From: Erinaceus europaeus
Taxonomy: Eukaryota > Chordata > Mammalia > Eulipotyphla > Erinaceidae
Direction: 5' to 3'
DNA length: 64,000 nucleotides
NCBI RefSeq assembly: GCF_950295315.1
Contig: NC_080162.1
Span: forward strand, 67,059,760-67,123,759
Both the position numbers and the translations under genes were made by a program. Under the pieces are notes generated by a model. The model had not been told where the DNA came from. It ran no database searches and saw only the letters and a list, made by a program, of their open reading frames with translations. Shown piece after piece: positions 43,613 through 54,556 of this stretch. Every line of letters begins with the position of its first letter. Position 1 is the first letter of the stretch.

Positions 43613-44211
43613 AAGAAATAATATTTTTAGTCATTAAAGTATTAAAAGAGTCTTTATCTCACCATTTTTCATTATAGATCTTCTCTCCAAATTAATGCTT
43701 CTGTGTTTTACTGAAGAATTATTAGCCATATTTTGGCAGTGATAAAGTCTCTTCTCTGATTTAGAGTCAATGATTTAGCATTACTCTGAGTCATCATCTC
43801 TGTCTTTCCCCATTTCACAACACCCTTCTTCCTCAGCTGCAACAAAATCAGATAATTTAATATTTCTTTCCTTTAAAATGTTAGTATTCATTGTGGCTTT
43901 ACATGCAGAATTTGAACTTGTACTCTTCATGTTTGCCTCAGGCTGCCAAGTTTTGACCCTCTAACATTCAGTACCATGGTCAGAGCACAATATTAAAAAA
44001 AAAAAGTTTGTGAAAATCTACACAGAGGTCCACTGTTTTCATTTTATTTTTCTTAATGTTGGCCTCCTAAAATATAAAATGTGACCCCAGTTATTTAATT
44101 GTTATCAACAATGTGACACCAGGCTATTTAGACCAAAATAGCTAATTTTCTACCAAGTACCTCTTATTTTGTTTTGGTACATTTGCTCTTGTAAAAATGT
44201 AAGTATTGTTA
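43613..44211. other. Mostly unannotated sequence
   Basis: No gene. 43895-43985 has a weak reverse SINE-like order (TTTGAACTTGTACTC, CCATGGTCAGAGC); too diverged to call. Confidence 0.3.
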
Positions 44212-44318
44212 TAAGCTTCACAAGTGGTGAGGCAGTGCTGCAGGTATCTCTCTGTCTCGATCCTTCTTATCTCAATTTCTTTCTGTCCTATCAAATATAA
44301 GAGAAATAACAAAATAAA
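44212..44318 (+). mobile_element. SINE-B 3' fragment
   Basis: AAGCTTCACAAGTGGTGAGG, CAGTGCTGCAGGTATCTCTC, TCAATTTCTTTCTGTCCTAT and an A-rich end. The 5' tRNA-like head is absent (5'-truncated). Confidence 0.75.
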
Positions 44319-45000
44319 ACCTTTCATCCGGCAGAGAGTACAGCACAACGAATCTCTTACTAAGCAATATAAAACCAAAAGCTAAATATTTTCTTATTAG
44401 GCTGCATTTCTCTTTGTTCGCTAAATACTAGCTCTAAGTTATGTGTGTCTTTATATTTTATATAAAATATATGATTTTCTTCTGTGTGTAGTTACTATTC
44501 TGTTATTTAACACTTATATAGATTTTCACTTCTAAAATTATGGTAGAGTAGACAAAGCAGACCTATACAAGTCATACTAAAATGCTTAATCAAATAGAGC
44601 AGATAGTTGAGCTAAGAGGTATCAGATTAAGATCCAGTTAAAAGTAAATACATGAGCATATACATCAAATATGAATATCATGTGGTTGAATTTACAAAAC
44701 CTAGCAGCAAATCATTGAACAAAAATCAAATCCCAAAGATGAGTGTCATTATAAGAACCTGGTTTCAAGGACAGGTACCCTATTTTTAAAAATGAGGACT
44801 AAAATGTGTCCTTTATGGAGAAAAATCTGGAAAGTTAAAGAGGAATGGTTATTCTAATGGAAGAGAATGTTCCTGCTTTTGGAAGATTAATAGACAGTGA
44901 AAGCTAATTGCTATTAGTAACAATTTGTAATTTAGTTTATCTTACACTTCAGCTACCAGGATTTTTATATTATTTATTTATTATTATTTTTAATTTTAAT
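44319..45000. other. Unannotated sequence
   Basis: AT-rich; TTTTATATAAAATATA palindromic stretch near 44457. No supported feature. Confidence 0.35.
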
Positions 45001-45004
45001 AATT

Positions 45005-45346
45005 TAAATATTCCCTCCAGGGTTATCACTGGGGCTCAGTGCCTGCACTACGAATCCACTGCTCCTGGAGGCTATTTTTTCCCACTTGTTGCCCTTGTTG
45101 TTTATCATTGTTGTTGTTTTTATTATTCTTGTTATTGTTGTCATTGTTGTTGGATAGGACAGAGAGAAATTGAGAGAGGAAGGGAAGACAGAGGTGGGAA
45201 GAGAAAGACACCTGCAAGCCTGCTTCACCGCTTGTGAAGTGACCCCCCCCTGCAGGTGGGGAGCCAGGGCTCAAACCAATATCCTTGTGCTGGTGCTAGA
45301 GCTTCGTGTCATGTGCGCTTAAACTGCTGCACTACCGCTGGACACT
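45005..45346 (-). mobile_element. SINE-A copy, long-tail form
   Basis: Minus strand: head GTCCAGCGGTAGTGCAGCAG, AGTTTAAGCGCACATGACAC, GGTTTGAGCCCTGG, CACTTCACAAGCGGTGAAGC, AACAATGACAACAATAAC and distal module CAGGAGCAGTGGATTCGTAG, GAGCCCCAGTGATAACCC. Confidence 0.88.
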
Positions 45347-45385
45347 TATTATTATTGTTGTTGTTGTTGTTATTACTATTATTAT

Positions 45386-45492
45386 TTTTAGCAGAGCACT
45401 GCTCAACTCTGGGTTGAGGTGACTTGAGGGGTTGAATCTGGGACTTTGGAGTTTCAGGCATGATAGTTTCTGTGCACAAGCATTATGTTAAC
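45386..45492 (-). mobile_element. SINE-D copy, minus strand
   Basis: AGCAGAGCACTGCTCAACTC (reverse of GAGCAGTGCTCTG), GTTGAATCTGGGACTTTGG, CAGGCATGATAGTTTCTGTG and AAGCATTATGTTAACT. Confidence 0.7.
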
Positions 45493-45566
45493 TGAAAAGA
45501 TTTAATATTAAATTAAAACATGGAAAAGATGTAGCGTTTTATAATAAAGAAAAGAAAGGCTCATTT

Positions 45567-45786
45567 AAAAAAATTTTTTTTAATTATCTTTATTTATTTG
45601 ATAGAGACAGCCAGAAATTGAAAGGGAAGGGCAAGATAGAGAGGGAGAGAGACAGAGAAAGACACCTGCAGCCCTGCTTCACCACTCGTGAAACTTTCCC
45701 CTTGCAGGTGGGGACTAGGGGCTTGAACCTGGGTCCTTGAGCACTCTTGCATGGGCGCTCAACGAGGTGCACCACCACCCAGCCCC
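45567..45786 (-). mobile_element. SINE-B copy with target-site duplication
   Basis: Minus strand: GGGGCTGGGTGGTGGTGCAC head, CTCGTTGAGCGCCCATGCAA, GGTTCAAGCCCC B box, CCACCTGCAAGGGGAAAGT, and ATAAATAAAGATAATTAAAA tail. AGAAAGGCTCATTT at 45553-45566 and 45787-45800. Good example of the family with an AATAAA-containing tail. Confidence 0.93.
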
Positions 45787-45939
45787 AGAAAGGCTCATTT
45801 TATGAACACACTTGAATTAGTAAATTCATTGCTTATTTTTCTTTAAAAAGTATGTGTATCTTTATCACTTTCACACAGAAATCAGAAAAGATATATTTCT
45901 CTATTAATAAAATTTTACCTTATAAAATATATGTTGTTG

Positions 45940-46003
45940 GGTGGGGGAGATAGTATAATGTTTATGCAAAAAGACTTACATGCCTGAGGTTCCAAAGTCC
46001 CAG
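45940..46003 (+). mobile_element. SINE-D head fragment
   Basis: GGGGGAGATAGTATAATGTT, TATGCAAAAAGACTTACATG, CCTGAGGTTCCAAAGTCCCAG, ending where a reversed SINE-B begins. Confidence 0.75.
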
Positions 46004-46098
46004 CTCTCCCCTGCAAGGGGGACTGGGGGCTTGGAACTGGGTCCTTGTACATGGTACTTAATGTGTGTGTTCAACCAGTTGTGCCACCACCTGGCCCC
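46004..46098 (-). mobile_element. SINE-B head fragment in reverse
   Basis: Minus strand: GGGGCCAGGTGGTGGCACAA, CTGGTTGAACACACACATTA, CCAAGCCCCCAGTCCCCC; lacks body and tail and abuts the SINE-D fragment at the Pro-like CCCAG junction. Confidence 0.75.
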
Positions 46099-46156
46099 TG
46101 ATATAAAGTTTTTAGAAATTTTCTTTCTTTTTTTTTTTTTAGATCCCATAGTTCTT

Positions 46157-46472
46157 TTTTTTTATTGTATTTATAAAAAGGAAACATTGAGTAAACCATA
46201 CAATAAGAGGGTACAACTCCACATAATTCCCACTAGCAGAGCACTATATCCCATCCTCTCCCCTGATAGCTTTCTTATTCTTTAACCCTCTGGGAGTATG
46301 GACCCAGGGTCATTGTGGGATGCAGAAGGTGGAAGGTCTGGCTTCTGAAATTGCTTCCCCACTGAGCATGGGCATTGACTGGTGGATTCATACTCCCAGC
46401 CTGTCTCTCTCTTTCCCTAGTGGGGAAGGGCTCTGGGGGATTGGAGCTCCAGGACACATTGGTGGGGTCATT
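46157..46472 (-). mobile_element. L1 3' terminal fragment
   Basis: Minus-strand L1 3' end: T-rich tail, ACCATACAATAAGAGGGTAC, TTCCCACTAGCAGAGC, TGGACCCAGGGTCATTGTGG, CATGGGCATTGACTGGTGGA, CTCCAGGACACATTGGTGGG. Homologous to 14260-14515. Older than the 34.7-kb copy. Confidence 0.88.
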
Positions 46473-46493
46473 CCAGTTTGGTGGTTCCTTTCT

Positions 46494-46812
46494 CTCTTTT
46501 TTTTTTTACGATTTTATTGTTATTTTTTAAATATTTATTTATTCCGTTTTGTTGCCCCGGTTGTTTTATTGTTGTAGTTATTGTTGTTGTAATTGATGTT
46601 GTTGTTGTTAGATAGGACGGAGAGAAATGGAGAGAGGAGGGGAAAACAAGAGGGGAGGAGAGAAAGATAGACATCTGCAAACCTGCATCACCACTTGTGA
46701 AGTGACTCCCTTGCAGGTGGGGAGCCGGGGGCTCGAACCGGGATCCTTACATTGGTCCTTGTGTTTTCCACCACATGTGCTTAACCCACTGTACTATCGC
46801 CTGACTCCCCCA
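46494..46812 (-). mobile_element. SINE-A copy with target-site duplication
   Basis: Minus strand: GGGGGAGTCAGGCGATAGTA head, GGTTCGAGCCCCC B box, CAACAACAATAACTACAAC, AATAAATAAATATTTAA tail plus an A-run. GTGGTTCCTTTCT at 46481-46493 and 46813-46825. Confidence 0.92.
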
Positions 46813-46825
46813 GTGGTTCCTTTCT

Positions 46826-48235
46826 TGTAAATTACCTCAACATATGGTTGTGTATTTTGGAATTGGTATTTACCAAGGTAGACTTTGTACTAAAAAGGTG
46901 CTTGACTTATCTCATTAAGTGTAATGTGTTTATTTTGTTTCCAATAAGGAAGGACAGCTGAAGAATAAAATGGTAGGATGAATTTAAAAAAGTAACCACA
47001 CCTGAAACTCTGAAACTATTACTGAGACTCCCCGTCTGTTTTTTTTTTTTTTTTGCTCTCCAATCACTTACACAGATGTATGACCATATTCTGACAAACT
47101 AGAGACCTCTCTATGCACTTAATATAGGTATAACTTCTGTTTATGATCCAGACAGAACTGCATACACAAGTTATATTTAGCCAGGTCATTTAATAATTTG
47201 TCTGCTATTTTAGAATTAGTGTTGTACCTCACTTCTTGTTTATTTTTTTGTCTAATCCAAAAAAAATGTCATTCAAAAGAACATAGCAAATGGATCATTT
47301 TATTTTAATTTTTTACCTTTCTCTAATAGTTCAGTCAGGTTTTACTAGACCAGACAAGCAGGAGATGAGTTTTCCATAACCCTTTATTCTTGCCAGGAAA
47401 TCTCTGGGCTTAGTTACATTTCTGTCTTTTGGTGCTAATTCTGTAGTTTCTGTTTTTATTTCAACTGGATGAATTCCTCCAACATCAGGTCTGCAACCTC
47501 AGTGAGCTCATGGAGTTCTGTCCAATATGACCAGGACATAAGTTTGTCACTTGCTGGCTACATTGGTTCCAAAATATCCATGTCCAAGCTCTTTGTTCCA
47601 TCAGGTGTAGCTACTACTATCTAAAACTATCATATATTTGAAGATCAGTTCTGAATCAATTTTTCCCAAATGGACTTACTTTTTATTTGACCAATACTAG
47701 GGGCTAAATGATCAAAGCTCATTGAGTTTGAGCCCTGATTGAACCATGTATTAGTAGAGTAATTTTAGGGAAAATATTTAATATTTTAGTGACATGTAGT
47801 GACATGAAAAAGTAATGATTCAAAAATCTTGAAGTTTACTTAACTCTTATCAGTCCAGTGCAAATGCATTATTAGGACTCTGAAAGCCCTCTAAATGTAA
47901 CCTCACCAGATAATTCTTCACCTAAAGTTAGTTTGCTTACCATATTATATTTTTTGGAACTTACTACTTACTACCTTTCGATTTTTTCCTGAATTTAATT
48001 TCAACTTCTCATCTCACATGTACAGTTATTGAGGGTCTAAATATCCATGTACTACCTACTAAGATGGGAAAAGACCATTCATTGTAAGGTAGGTATTTGG
48101 TACAATAGGAAAAAACACTAAGTGAGTCTTTGCCTGTCTACTTTTTAATTTTTCTCCATTTTTCAATTTTAGCTTCCTTATAATCTCTAATGGGATTTAA
48201 TTGCCAATTCCTCATATAGTCATTAGAATTTTAAA
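46826..48235. other. Unannotated sequence
   Basis: About 1.4 kb. No coding exon or repeat family recognised; includes a T15 run at 47039-47054. 47440-47650 is somewhat less AT-rich but has no open frame. Confidence 0.35.
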
Positions 48236-48738
48236 AAAATTTTATTTTATTTTTATTTATAAAATAAAAAAAATACCAGCAAGACCATATAGGATAAGAG
48301 GGGTACAGTTCCACACAGTTTCCACCACCAGAGTTCCTTATCCCATCCCCTCCATTGGAAGCTTTCCTATTGTTTTATCTCTCTGGGAGGATGGGCCCAC
48401 AGTCATTATGGGTGCAGATGGTGTAAGGTCTGGCTTCTTTAATTGCTTCTTTGCTGAACATGGACAGTAGCAGGTCTATCCATACTTCCAGCCTGCTTCT
48501 ATTTTTTCTTAGTGGTGCAGGGCTCTAGAGAGGTGGAGCTCCGGGATACACGGAAGAGGCCCTCTGTCCGTGGAAGTCAAGTTGACATCATGGTAGCATC
48601 TGCAATTTGGTGGTGAAAAAGAATTAAGATATAAAGTAGAACAAATTGTTTAATAGTCAGGAACCTAATGGCGAGAATATAGCAGATGAGTTTTGGGATC
48701 TCCATTTTGGAAAAAGCTAGTACATCTATTTTAGGTAT
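48236..48738 (-). mobile_element. Older L1 3'UTR, left part
   Basis: T-rich tail followed by GACCATATAGGATAAGAGGG, CATCCCCTCCATTGGAAGC, CTCTGGGAGGATGGGCCCAC, GCAGATGGTGTAAGGTCTGG: an L1 3' end related to but distinct from the 14-kb family. It runs up to the insertion site of the younger L1 and resumes at 52659. Confidence 0.8.
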
Positions 48739-48752
48739 AAATCAAGGGGCCT
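48739..48752. repeat. Left target-site duplication of the young L1
   Basis: AAATCAAGGGGCCT; its partner AAATCAAGGTGCCT is at 52645-52658 (one mismatch). Confidence 0.85.
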
Positions 48753-51300
48753 TGGAAGACATAGAACAATTCCTAGAAACATATGCCCTTCCAAAACTGA
48801 ACCAAGAAGAACTACAAAATCTAAATGCACCAATCACAGACAAAGAAATTGAAAAAGTTATTAAGAACCTCCCCAACAACAAAAGTCCTGGACCAGATGG
48901 CTTCACAAACGAATTCTACAAAACTTTCAGGAAATAGTACCCATACTTCTTAAGCTTTTCCATAAGATTGAAGAAACAGGAATACTCCCTTCCACCTTCT
49001 ATGAAGCCAACATCACCCTGATACCAAAAGCTTATAGGGACAGAACAAAAAAGGAAAACTACAGACCAATATCTCTGATGAACATAGATACCTAAATATT
49101 AAACAAGATCTTGGCCAACCGGATACAGCAACATATCAAAAAGATTGTTCATCATGACCAAGTGGGATTCATCCCAGGAATGCAAGGTTGGTTCAACATC
49201 CGTAAGTCAATCAGTGTCATTCACCACATCAATAAAAGCAAAGCCAAAAACCACATAATTATCTCAATAGATGCAGAGAAAGCCTTTGACAAGATCCAAC
49301 ACCCATTCATGCTCAAAACTCTACAAGAAATGGGAATAGATGGGAAATTCCTCAAGATAGTGGAGTCTATATATAGCAAACCTACAGCCAACATCATACT
49401 CAATGGACAGAAGTTGAAAGCATTCCCCCTGAGATCGGGGACTAGACAGGGCTGTCCACTGTCACTGTTACTCTTCAACATAGTATTGGAAGTTCTTGCC
49501 ATTGCAATCAGGCAAGAGAAAGAAATCAAAGGAATACAGATTGGAAGGGAAGAAGTCAAGCTCTCACTATTTGCAGATGATATGATAGTATACATAGAAA
49601 GACCTAAAGAATCCAGCAGAAAATTACTGGAAGTTATTAGGCAATATAGCAAGATATCAGGCTACAAAATCAATGTACAAAAATCAGTGGCATTTCTTTA
49701 TGCAAACACTAAATCTGAAGAAGAAGACATCCAGAAAACACTCCCCTTTACTGTTTCAGCAAAATCAATCAAATACCTAGGAATAAAGTTGACCAAAGAA
49801 ATGAAAGACTTGTATGCTGAAAACTATGAGTCGCTACTCAAGGAAATAGAAACTGATACCAAGAAATGGAAAGACATCCCATGCTCATGGACTGGAAGAA
49901 TAAATATCATCAAAATGATTATTCTCCCCAGAGCCATATACAAATTTAATGCAATACCCATCAAAGTTCCTCCAAGCTTCTTTAAGAGAATAAAACAAAC
50001 ACTAAAATCATTTATCTGGAACCTGAAAACACCTAGAATTGCCAAAACCATCTTGAGGAAAAGAAACAGAAATGGAGGCATCACACTCCCAGACCTTAAA
50101 CTATATTAAAAAGCCATAATCATCAAAACAGCATGGTACTGGAACAAAAATAGGCACACAGACCAGTGGAACAGAATTGAAAGCCCAGAAATAAATCCCA
50201 ACACCTATGGGCATCTAACCTTTGATAAGGGGGCCCAAAGCATTAAATGGAGAAAGGAGGCTCTCTTCAATAAATGGTGCTGGGAAAACTGGGTTGTAAC
50301 ATGCAGAAGAATGAAATTGAACCCCTTTATCTCACCAGAAACAAAAATCAACTCCAAATGGATCAAAGACCTAGATGTCAGGCCAGAAACAATCAAATAC
50401 TTAGAGGAAAACATTGGTAAAACACTTTCCCACCTAAACCTCAAGGACATCTTTGATGAATCAAACCCAACTGCAAGGAAGACTAAAGCAAAAACAAACC
50501 AATGGGACTACATCAAATTGAAAAGCTTCTGCACAGCCAAAAAAACTATTAAACAAACAGAGAGACCCCTCACAGAATGGGAGAAGATCTTCACATGCCA
50601 TACATCAGACAAGAAACTAATCACCAAAATATATAAAGAGCTCAGCAAACTTAGCACCAAAAAAGCAAATGACCCCATCCAAAAATGGGCAGAGAATATG
50701 AACAAAACATTCACTACAGAGGAGATCCAAAAGGCTAACAAACATATGAAAAACTGCTCTAGGTCACTGATTGTCAGAGAAATGCAAATGAAGACAACAC
50801 TAAGATACCACCTCACTCCTGTAAGAATGGCATACATCAAAAAGGACAGCAGCAACAAATGCTGGAGAGGATGTGGGGACAGAGGAACCCTTTTACATTG
50901 CTGGTGGAAATGTAAAGAGGTACAGCCTCTGTGGAGAACAGTCTGGAAAACTCTCAGAAGGCCAGACATGGACCTTCCATATGATCCAGTAATTCCTCTC
51001 CTGGGGTTATACCCCAAGGACTCCATAACACCTAACCAAAAAGAGGTGTGTACTCCTATGTTCATAGCAGCACAGTTCATAATAGCTAAAACCTAGAAGC
51101 AACCCATGTACCCAACAACAGATGAGTGGCTGAGAAAGCTGTGGTATATATACACAATGTAATACTATGCAGCTATCAAGAACAATGAACCCACCTTCTC
51201 TGACCCATCTTGGACAGAGCTAGAAGGAATTATGTTAAGTGAACTAAGTCATAAAGATAAAGATGAGTATGGGATAATCCCACTCATCAACAGAAGTTGA
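48753..51300 (+). pseudogene. L1 ORF2 (RT and C-terminal domains), broken
   Basis: Open pieces at 48753-48937, 49111-50109 and 50311-51096. The RT region shows [44 protein letters not shown] and [11 protein letters not shown]. The C-terminal Cys-rich segment is intact (CWRGCGDRG...HCWWKCK). Breaks: a small deletion giving TAG at 48936-48938, TAA near 49095, TAA at about 50107, TAG at 51097 replacing a Trp codon, and TAA near 51160. Relatively few lesions, so a recent insertion. Confidence 0.92.
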
Positions 51301-52630
51301 GTAAGAAGATCTGAAAGGGAAACTAAAAGCAGGACCTGATCAAATTGTAAGTAGGGCACCAAAGTAAAAACCCTGTGGTGAGGGGTAGACATGCAGTTTC
51401 CTGGGCCAGTGGGGGGTGGGACTGGGTGGGAGGGATGTGTCACAGTCCTTTGGTGGTGGGAATGGTGTTTATGTACACTCCTAGCAAAATGTAGACATAT
51501 AAATCAGTAGTTGATTAATATGAGAGGGGGAAGATCAATTGTATGTCTCAAAGCTTTTCAAAACACAAACTGAATCTTTTTAATATATAGGCTGTGTATT
51601 TGATATGCGGGCTCTCTCAAAAGCCTAGATCAAGTAGATTAGAAGCATCCAATAGCACAGCTATATACAAGATACTGGATACTGTACAGCAAACCATAAC
51701 AAAAGGACTTTTCAAAGTTAACCCAATTACCAAATAATGTGATGATAACATTAACTATCGGTTGTCTTTTTGATCCCTAAGACAGCAGGAACCTCACATC
51801 TCCACTATAGAGCCCCTACTTCCCCCAGTCCTTGAACCCTTGGATAGGGCCCACTTTCCCGTATGCGTCTCCCAATCCATACCAAATGATATTGCATCCG
51901 CCGATCACAACCTAACCAACACAACGATTGCCACCTCATCATGCTTCACCTCAGACTGTGTCCAGAGACTTCACGAGTGGAATGACAACCCTTCAGCTTC
52001 ATTACTTGGGTGAGACCTTTCCTTTTGTAGTACACTCTAATTTCATCTCAGGTGGTTCACTTTCTAACAAAGTCCCATAACCTAGATATACACCAGTTTC
52101 TGTGAGAGAGCGCATATCTTCACAGGTATCCATAAACTGCTGCAAAATATATACCTGAAAGCAGAAGTACACTAGAGTTTGCAGTGAGTACCCCCCTAAC
52201 ACTTCCTCTCCACTATTCCAAGCTTTGGGTCCATGATTGCTCAACAATTTGTTTGGCTTCGTATGTTAACTCTCTTTTCAATCACCAGGTTCCAGATGCC
52301 ACCAGGATGCTGGCCAGGCTTCCCTGGATTGAAGACCCCACCAATGTGTCCTGGAGCTCAGCTTCCCCAGAGACCCACCATACTAGGGAAAGAGAGAGGC
52401 AGACTGGGAGTATGGACCGACCAGTTAACGCCCATGTTCAGCGGGGAAGCAATTACAGAAGCCAGACCTTCTACCTTCTGCAACCCTCAATGACCCTGGG
52501 TCCATGCTCCCAGAGGGATAGAAAATGGGAAAGCTATCAGGGGAGGGGGTGGGTTATGCAGATTGGGTGGTGGGAATTGTGTGGAGTTGTACCCCTCCTA
52601 CCTTATGGTTTTGTTAATTAATCCTTTCTT
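51301..52630 (+). other. L1 3'UTR with G-rich motif
   Basis: Runs from the ORF2 stop to the A-rich tail. 51411-51434 has five G-runs of three or more separated by 1-3 nt on the sense strand. Open frames within it (for example 52184-52621) are not supported as genes. Confidence 0.85.
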
Positions 52631-52658
52631 AAATTAAAAAAAAAAAATCAAGGTGCCT

Positions 52659-53100
52659 ATGACTTTACTAATTTCTGCTCAAGCACAACAGCTAACATGC
52701 GCAGGTGAACCAAAGGTATTGTCTAGGAAGATGGTGTCAGAGTTGGAAATAGTTAGAAAGCTGGGTTAGGGCAGAGAGAAGCTCCCAAATATGGGAAAGG
52801 TATAAAAGTATCATTTTATCATTTTTAAGTCTTTCTAATTGCCTGCTGTTTTGAGTCGCTGCAAAACAAACTATTGTATACTTTTGCTTTAAGGTGTATG
52901 TTTTCCCCTAACTTATGGTTACATGTGTGCATGATTTCAGTCTCATGGGCCCTGGTATATTTTGTTTTCTCCTGTCTTTTTTTTTTCTTTTTCAATTTCT
53001 GTTTATGAGTGGGATTATAACTCCATGTATGTACAACAAGTTAAGGTAGCCAGAATGATATTAGAGGTAGGATTTTGGGTGCTGTGAGATAAGGGATTTA
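52659..53100 (-). mobile_element. Older L1 3'UTR, right part
   Basis: Continuation of 48236-48738. GCCTATGACTTTACTAATTT, GGTATTGTCTAGGAAGATGG, GTCAGAGTTGGAAATAG match 58958-59060. Right boundary uncertain. Confidence 0.65.
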
Positions 53101-53407
53101 TTATAGGCCTTAGATCTTACACAATTATGGGAGACACTGAAGAAGTCTAAAATACTGTTAGCTCTTTATTTGGTGGTATGTTTGAAATAGCTATGGGTCA
53201 GGGTTGTGGAAATAAATTGGCATGAAGTATGGAGCAGTAAGATAAATGAAACCAGGGATCTGTTCAAACAGTTGGGCAAACCAAATCCCAAAAGTCAAGT
53301 ACACAACTCTTAATGACAAATGGGAACCTGTGAGTATCTATCAGTTCATCTCATGTTGATAAATGCAGAAACTGACAACAGTTGTTGCTAAGCTACATGT
53401 TTCTTGA

Positions 53408-53471
53408 CTTAGAACTCTTGAGACCTGATGTTGGAGATTCAGCAAATGGAAGCTGTCTCAAGAGTTCTAAG
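53408..53471. repeat. 17-bp perfect inverted repeat (hairpin)
   Basis: CTTAGAACTCTTGAGAC (53408-53424) and its exact reverse complement GTCTCAAGAGTTCTAAG (53455-53471), 30-nt loop. Confidence 0.9.
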
Positions 53472-53764
53472 AGTTCTCACCAGTCTTGATTGTTCTGGGT
53501 GACTTTTCCAAATTAGAAAGACAGCAATCTAGAGGAAGATGGAGAGAGCACAGCACCAAAATTTCCTCCAATACAGTGTGGACCAAATTAAAATTTAGAT
53601 TGTATGGATAGTAATCCCCAGGTGGCCTATCTTGCCAATTCTGTGTGCTCCTTTTTGATGAGGAGAAGACTCTCTGGCAAATGAAATTCTTGCCTGGCTA
53701 TACAATGCAATGTACCAAGTCATAAAGTTATAAAAAAAATGGAAGCCGATTTTATAGTCAAATT

Positions 53765-53850
53765 ATTCTACATTACAGAAAAGGAAACTGAAACTCAAGA
53801 AGGTCAGATATTGCACGGTGATCATATGTAGCTAGAGTAAGTCTGTAAAG
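53765..53850 (-). mobile_element. Probable MIR fragment
   Basis: TTACAGAAAAGGAAACTGAA, ACTCAAGAAGGTCAGATATT and TGTAGCTAGAGTAAG match reverse MIR order (acagatgaggaaactgag, cagagaggtcaagt, agctagtaag). Confidence 0.6.
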
Positions 53851-54278
53851 TTAAATTGCTAATTCTGATTCCCACTCTTCCACTATTTGCTTTGGAAACA
53901 TAATGGTTTAGAATAGATTTCATGATCAATTGGATTAAATTTCCATACCTTCTGAGTATTTCACCTAGTGAGACACAATTTTATATGGTTAGATACACCT
54001 AAATACCAGCATCTGTTAGTCACCTGTCTTGCCTTCTGTAGCGTACACGTAGTATTCTGAAGGATATATTTATATTAGCTGTTAAGAGACAATCACTATC
54101 AAAGCTAATTTTTCAGTTTAGGGTTTCTCCATCTGAACATTTGTGACATCTAGAACTAGATTAGGTCTGGTAGCATGTATAGTTGTAATACGAAGTTTGG
54201 TTTCAAAAGTGCCGACTCCCATAACAGTGGAAAGGATTTACTTATAACTTAAGCAAGTGACATATAAAAACAGTTTTT

Positions 54279-54556
54279 GGGGGGGAGTCAGGCGGTAGGT
54301 AGCACAGTGGGTTAAGCACAGGTGGTGCAAAGCACAAGGACCAGCATAAGGATCCCGGTTCGAGCCCCCGGCTCCCCACCTGCAGGGAGTCACATCACAG
54401 GCGGTGAAGCAGGTCTGCAGGTGTCTGTCTTTCTCTCCCCACCTCTGTCTTCCACTCCTCTCTCAATTTTTCTCTGTCCTATCCAATAATGACATCAATA
54501 ACAACAACAACAATAAAACATCAAGGGCAAAAAAAAGGGAATAAATAAATATTAAA
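54279..54556 (+). mobile_element. SINE-A copy
   Basis: GGGGAGTCAGGCGGTAGGTA, GCACAGTGGGTTAAGCACAG, GGTTCGAGCCCCC B box, CAGGTCTGCAGGTGTCTGTC, AACAACAACAACAATAAAAC, GGGAATAAATAAATATTAAA. Approximate flanking repeat AAAAACAGTTT / AAAAAGCAGTTT. Confidence 0.9.

Larger units (their letters stand above)
48753..52644 (+). mobile_element. Young 5'-truncated L1 (3.9 kb)
   Basis: Starts in ORF2 just upstream of the RT domain (GAAGACATAGAACAATTCCT), runs through ORF2 to the PLINRS stop at about 51300, the complete 1.3-kb 3'UTR, and an A-rich tail (52631-52644). A 14-bp target-site duplication with one mismatch flanks it. Very similar to the 14-22 kb element on the opposite strand. Inserted in the 3'UTR of an older L1. 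5' truncation is the usual outcome of incomplete reverse transcription. Confidence 0.95.
53101..54278. other. Mostly unannotated sequence
   Basis: About 1.2 kb. Holds a perfect 17-bp inverted repeat (53408-53471) and a probable MIR fragment (53765-53850), both listed separately. Otherwise nothing supported. Confidence 0.35.
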
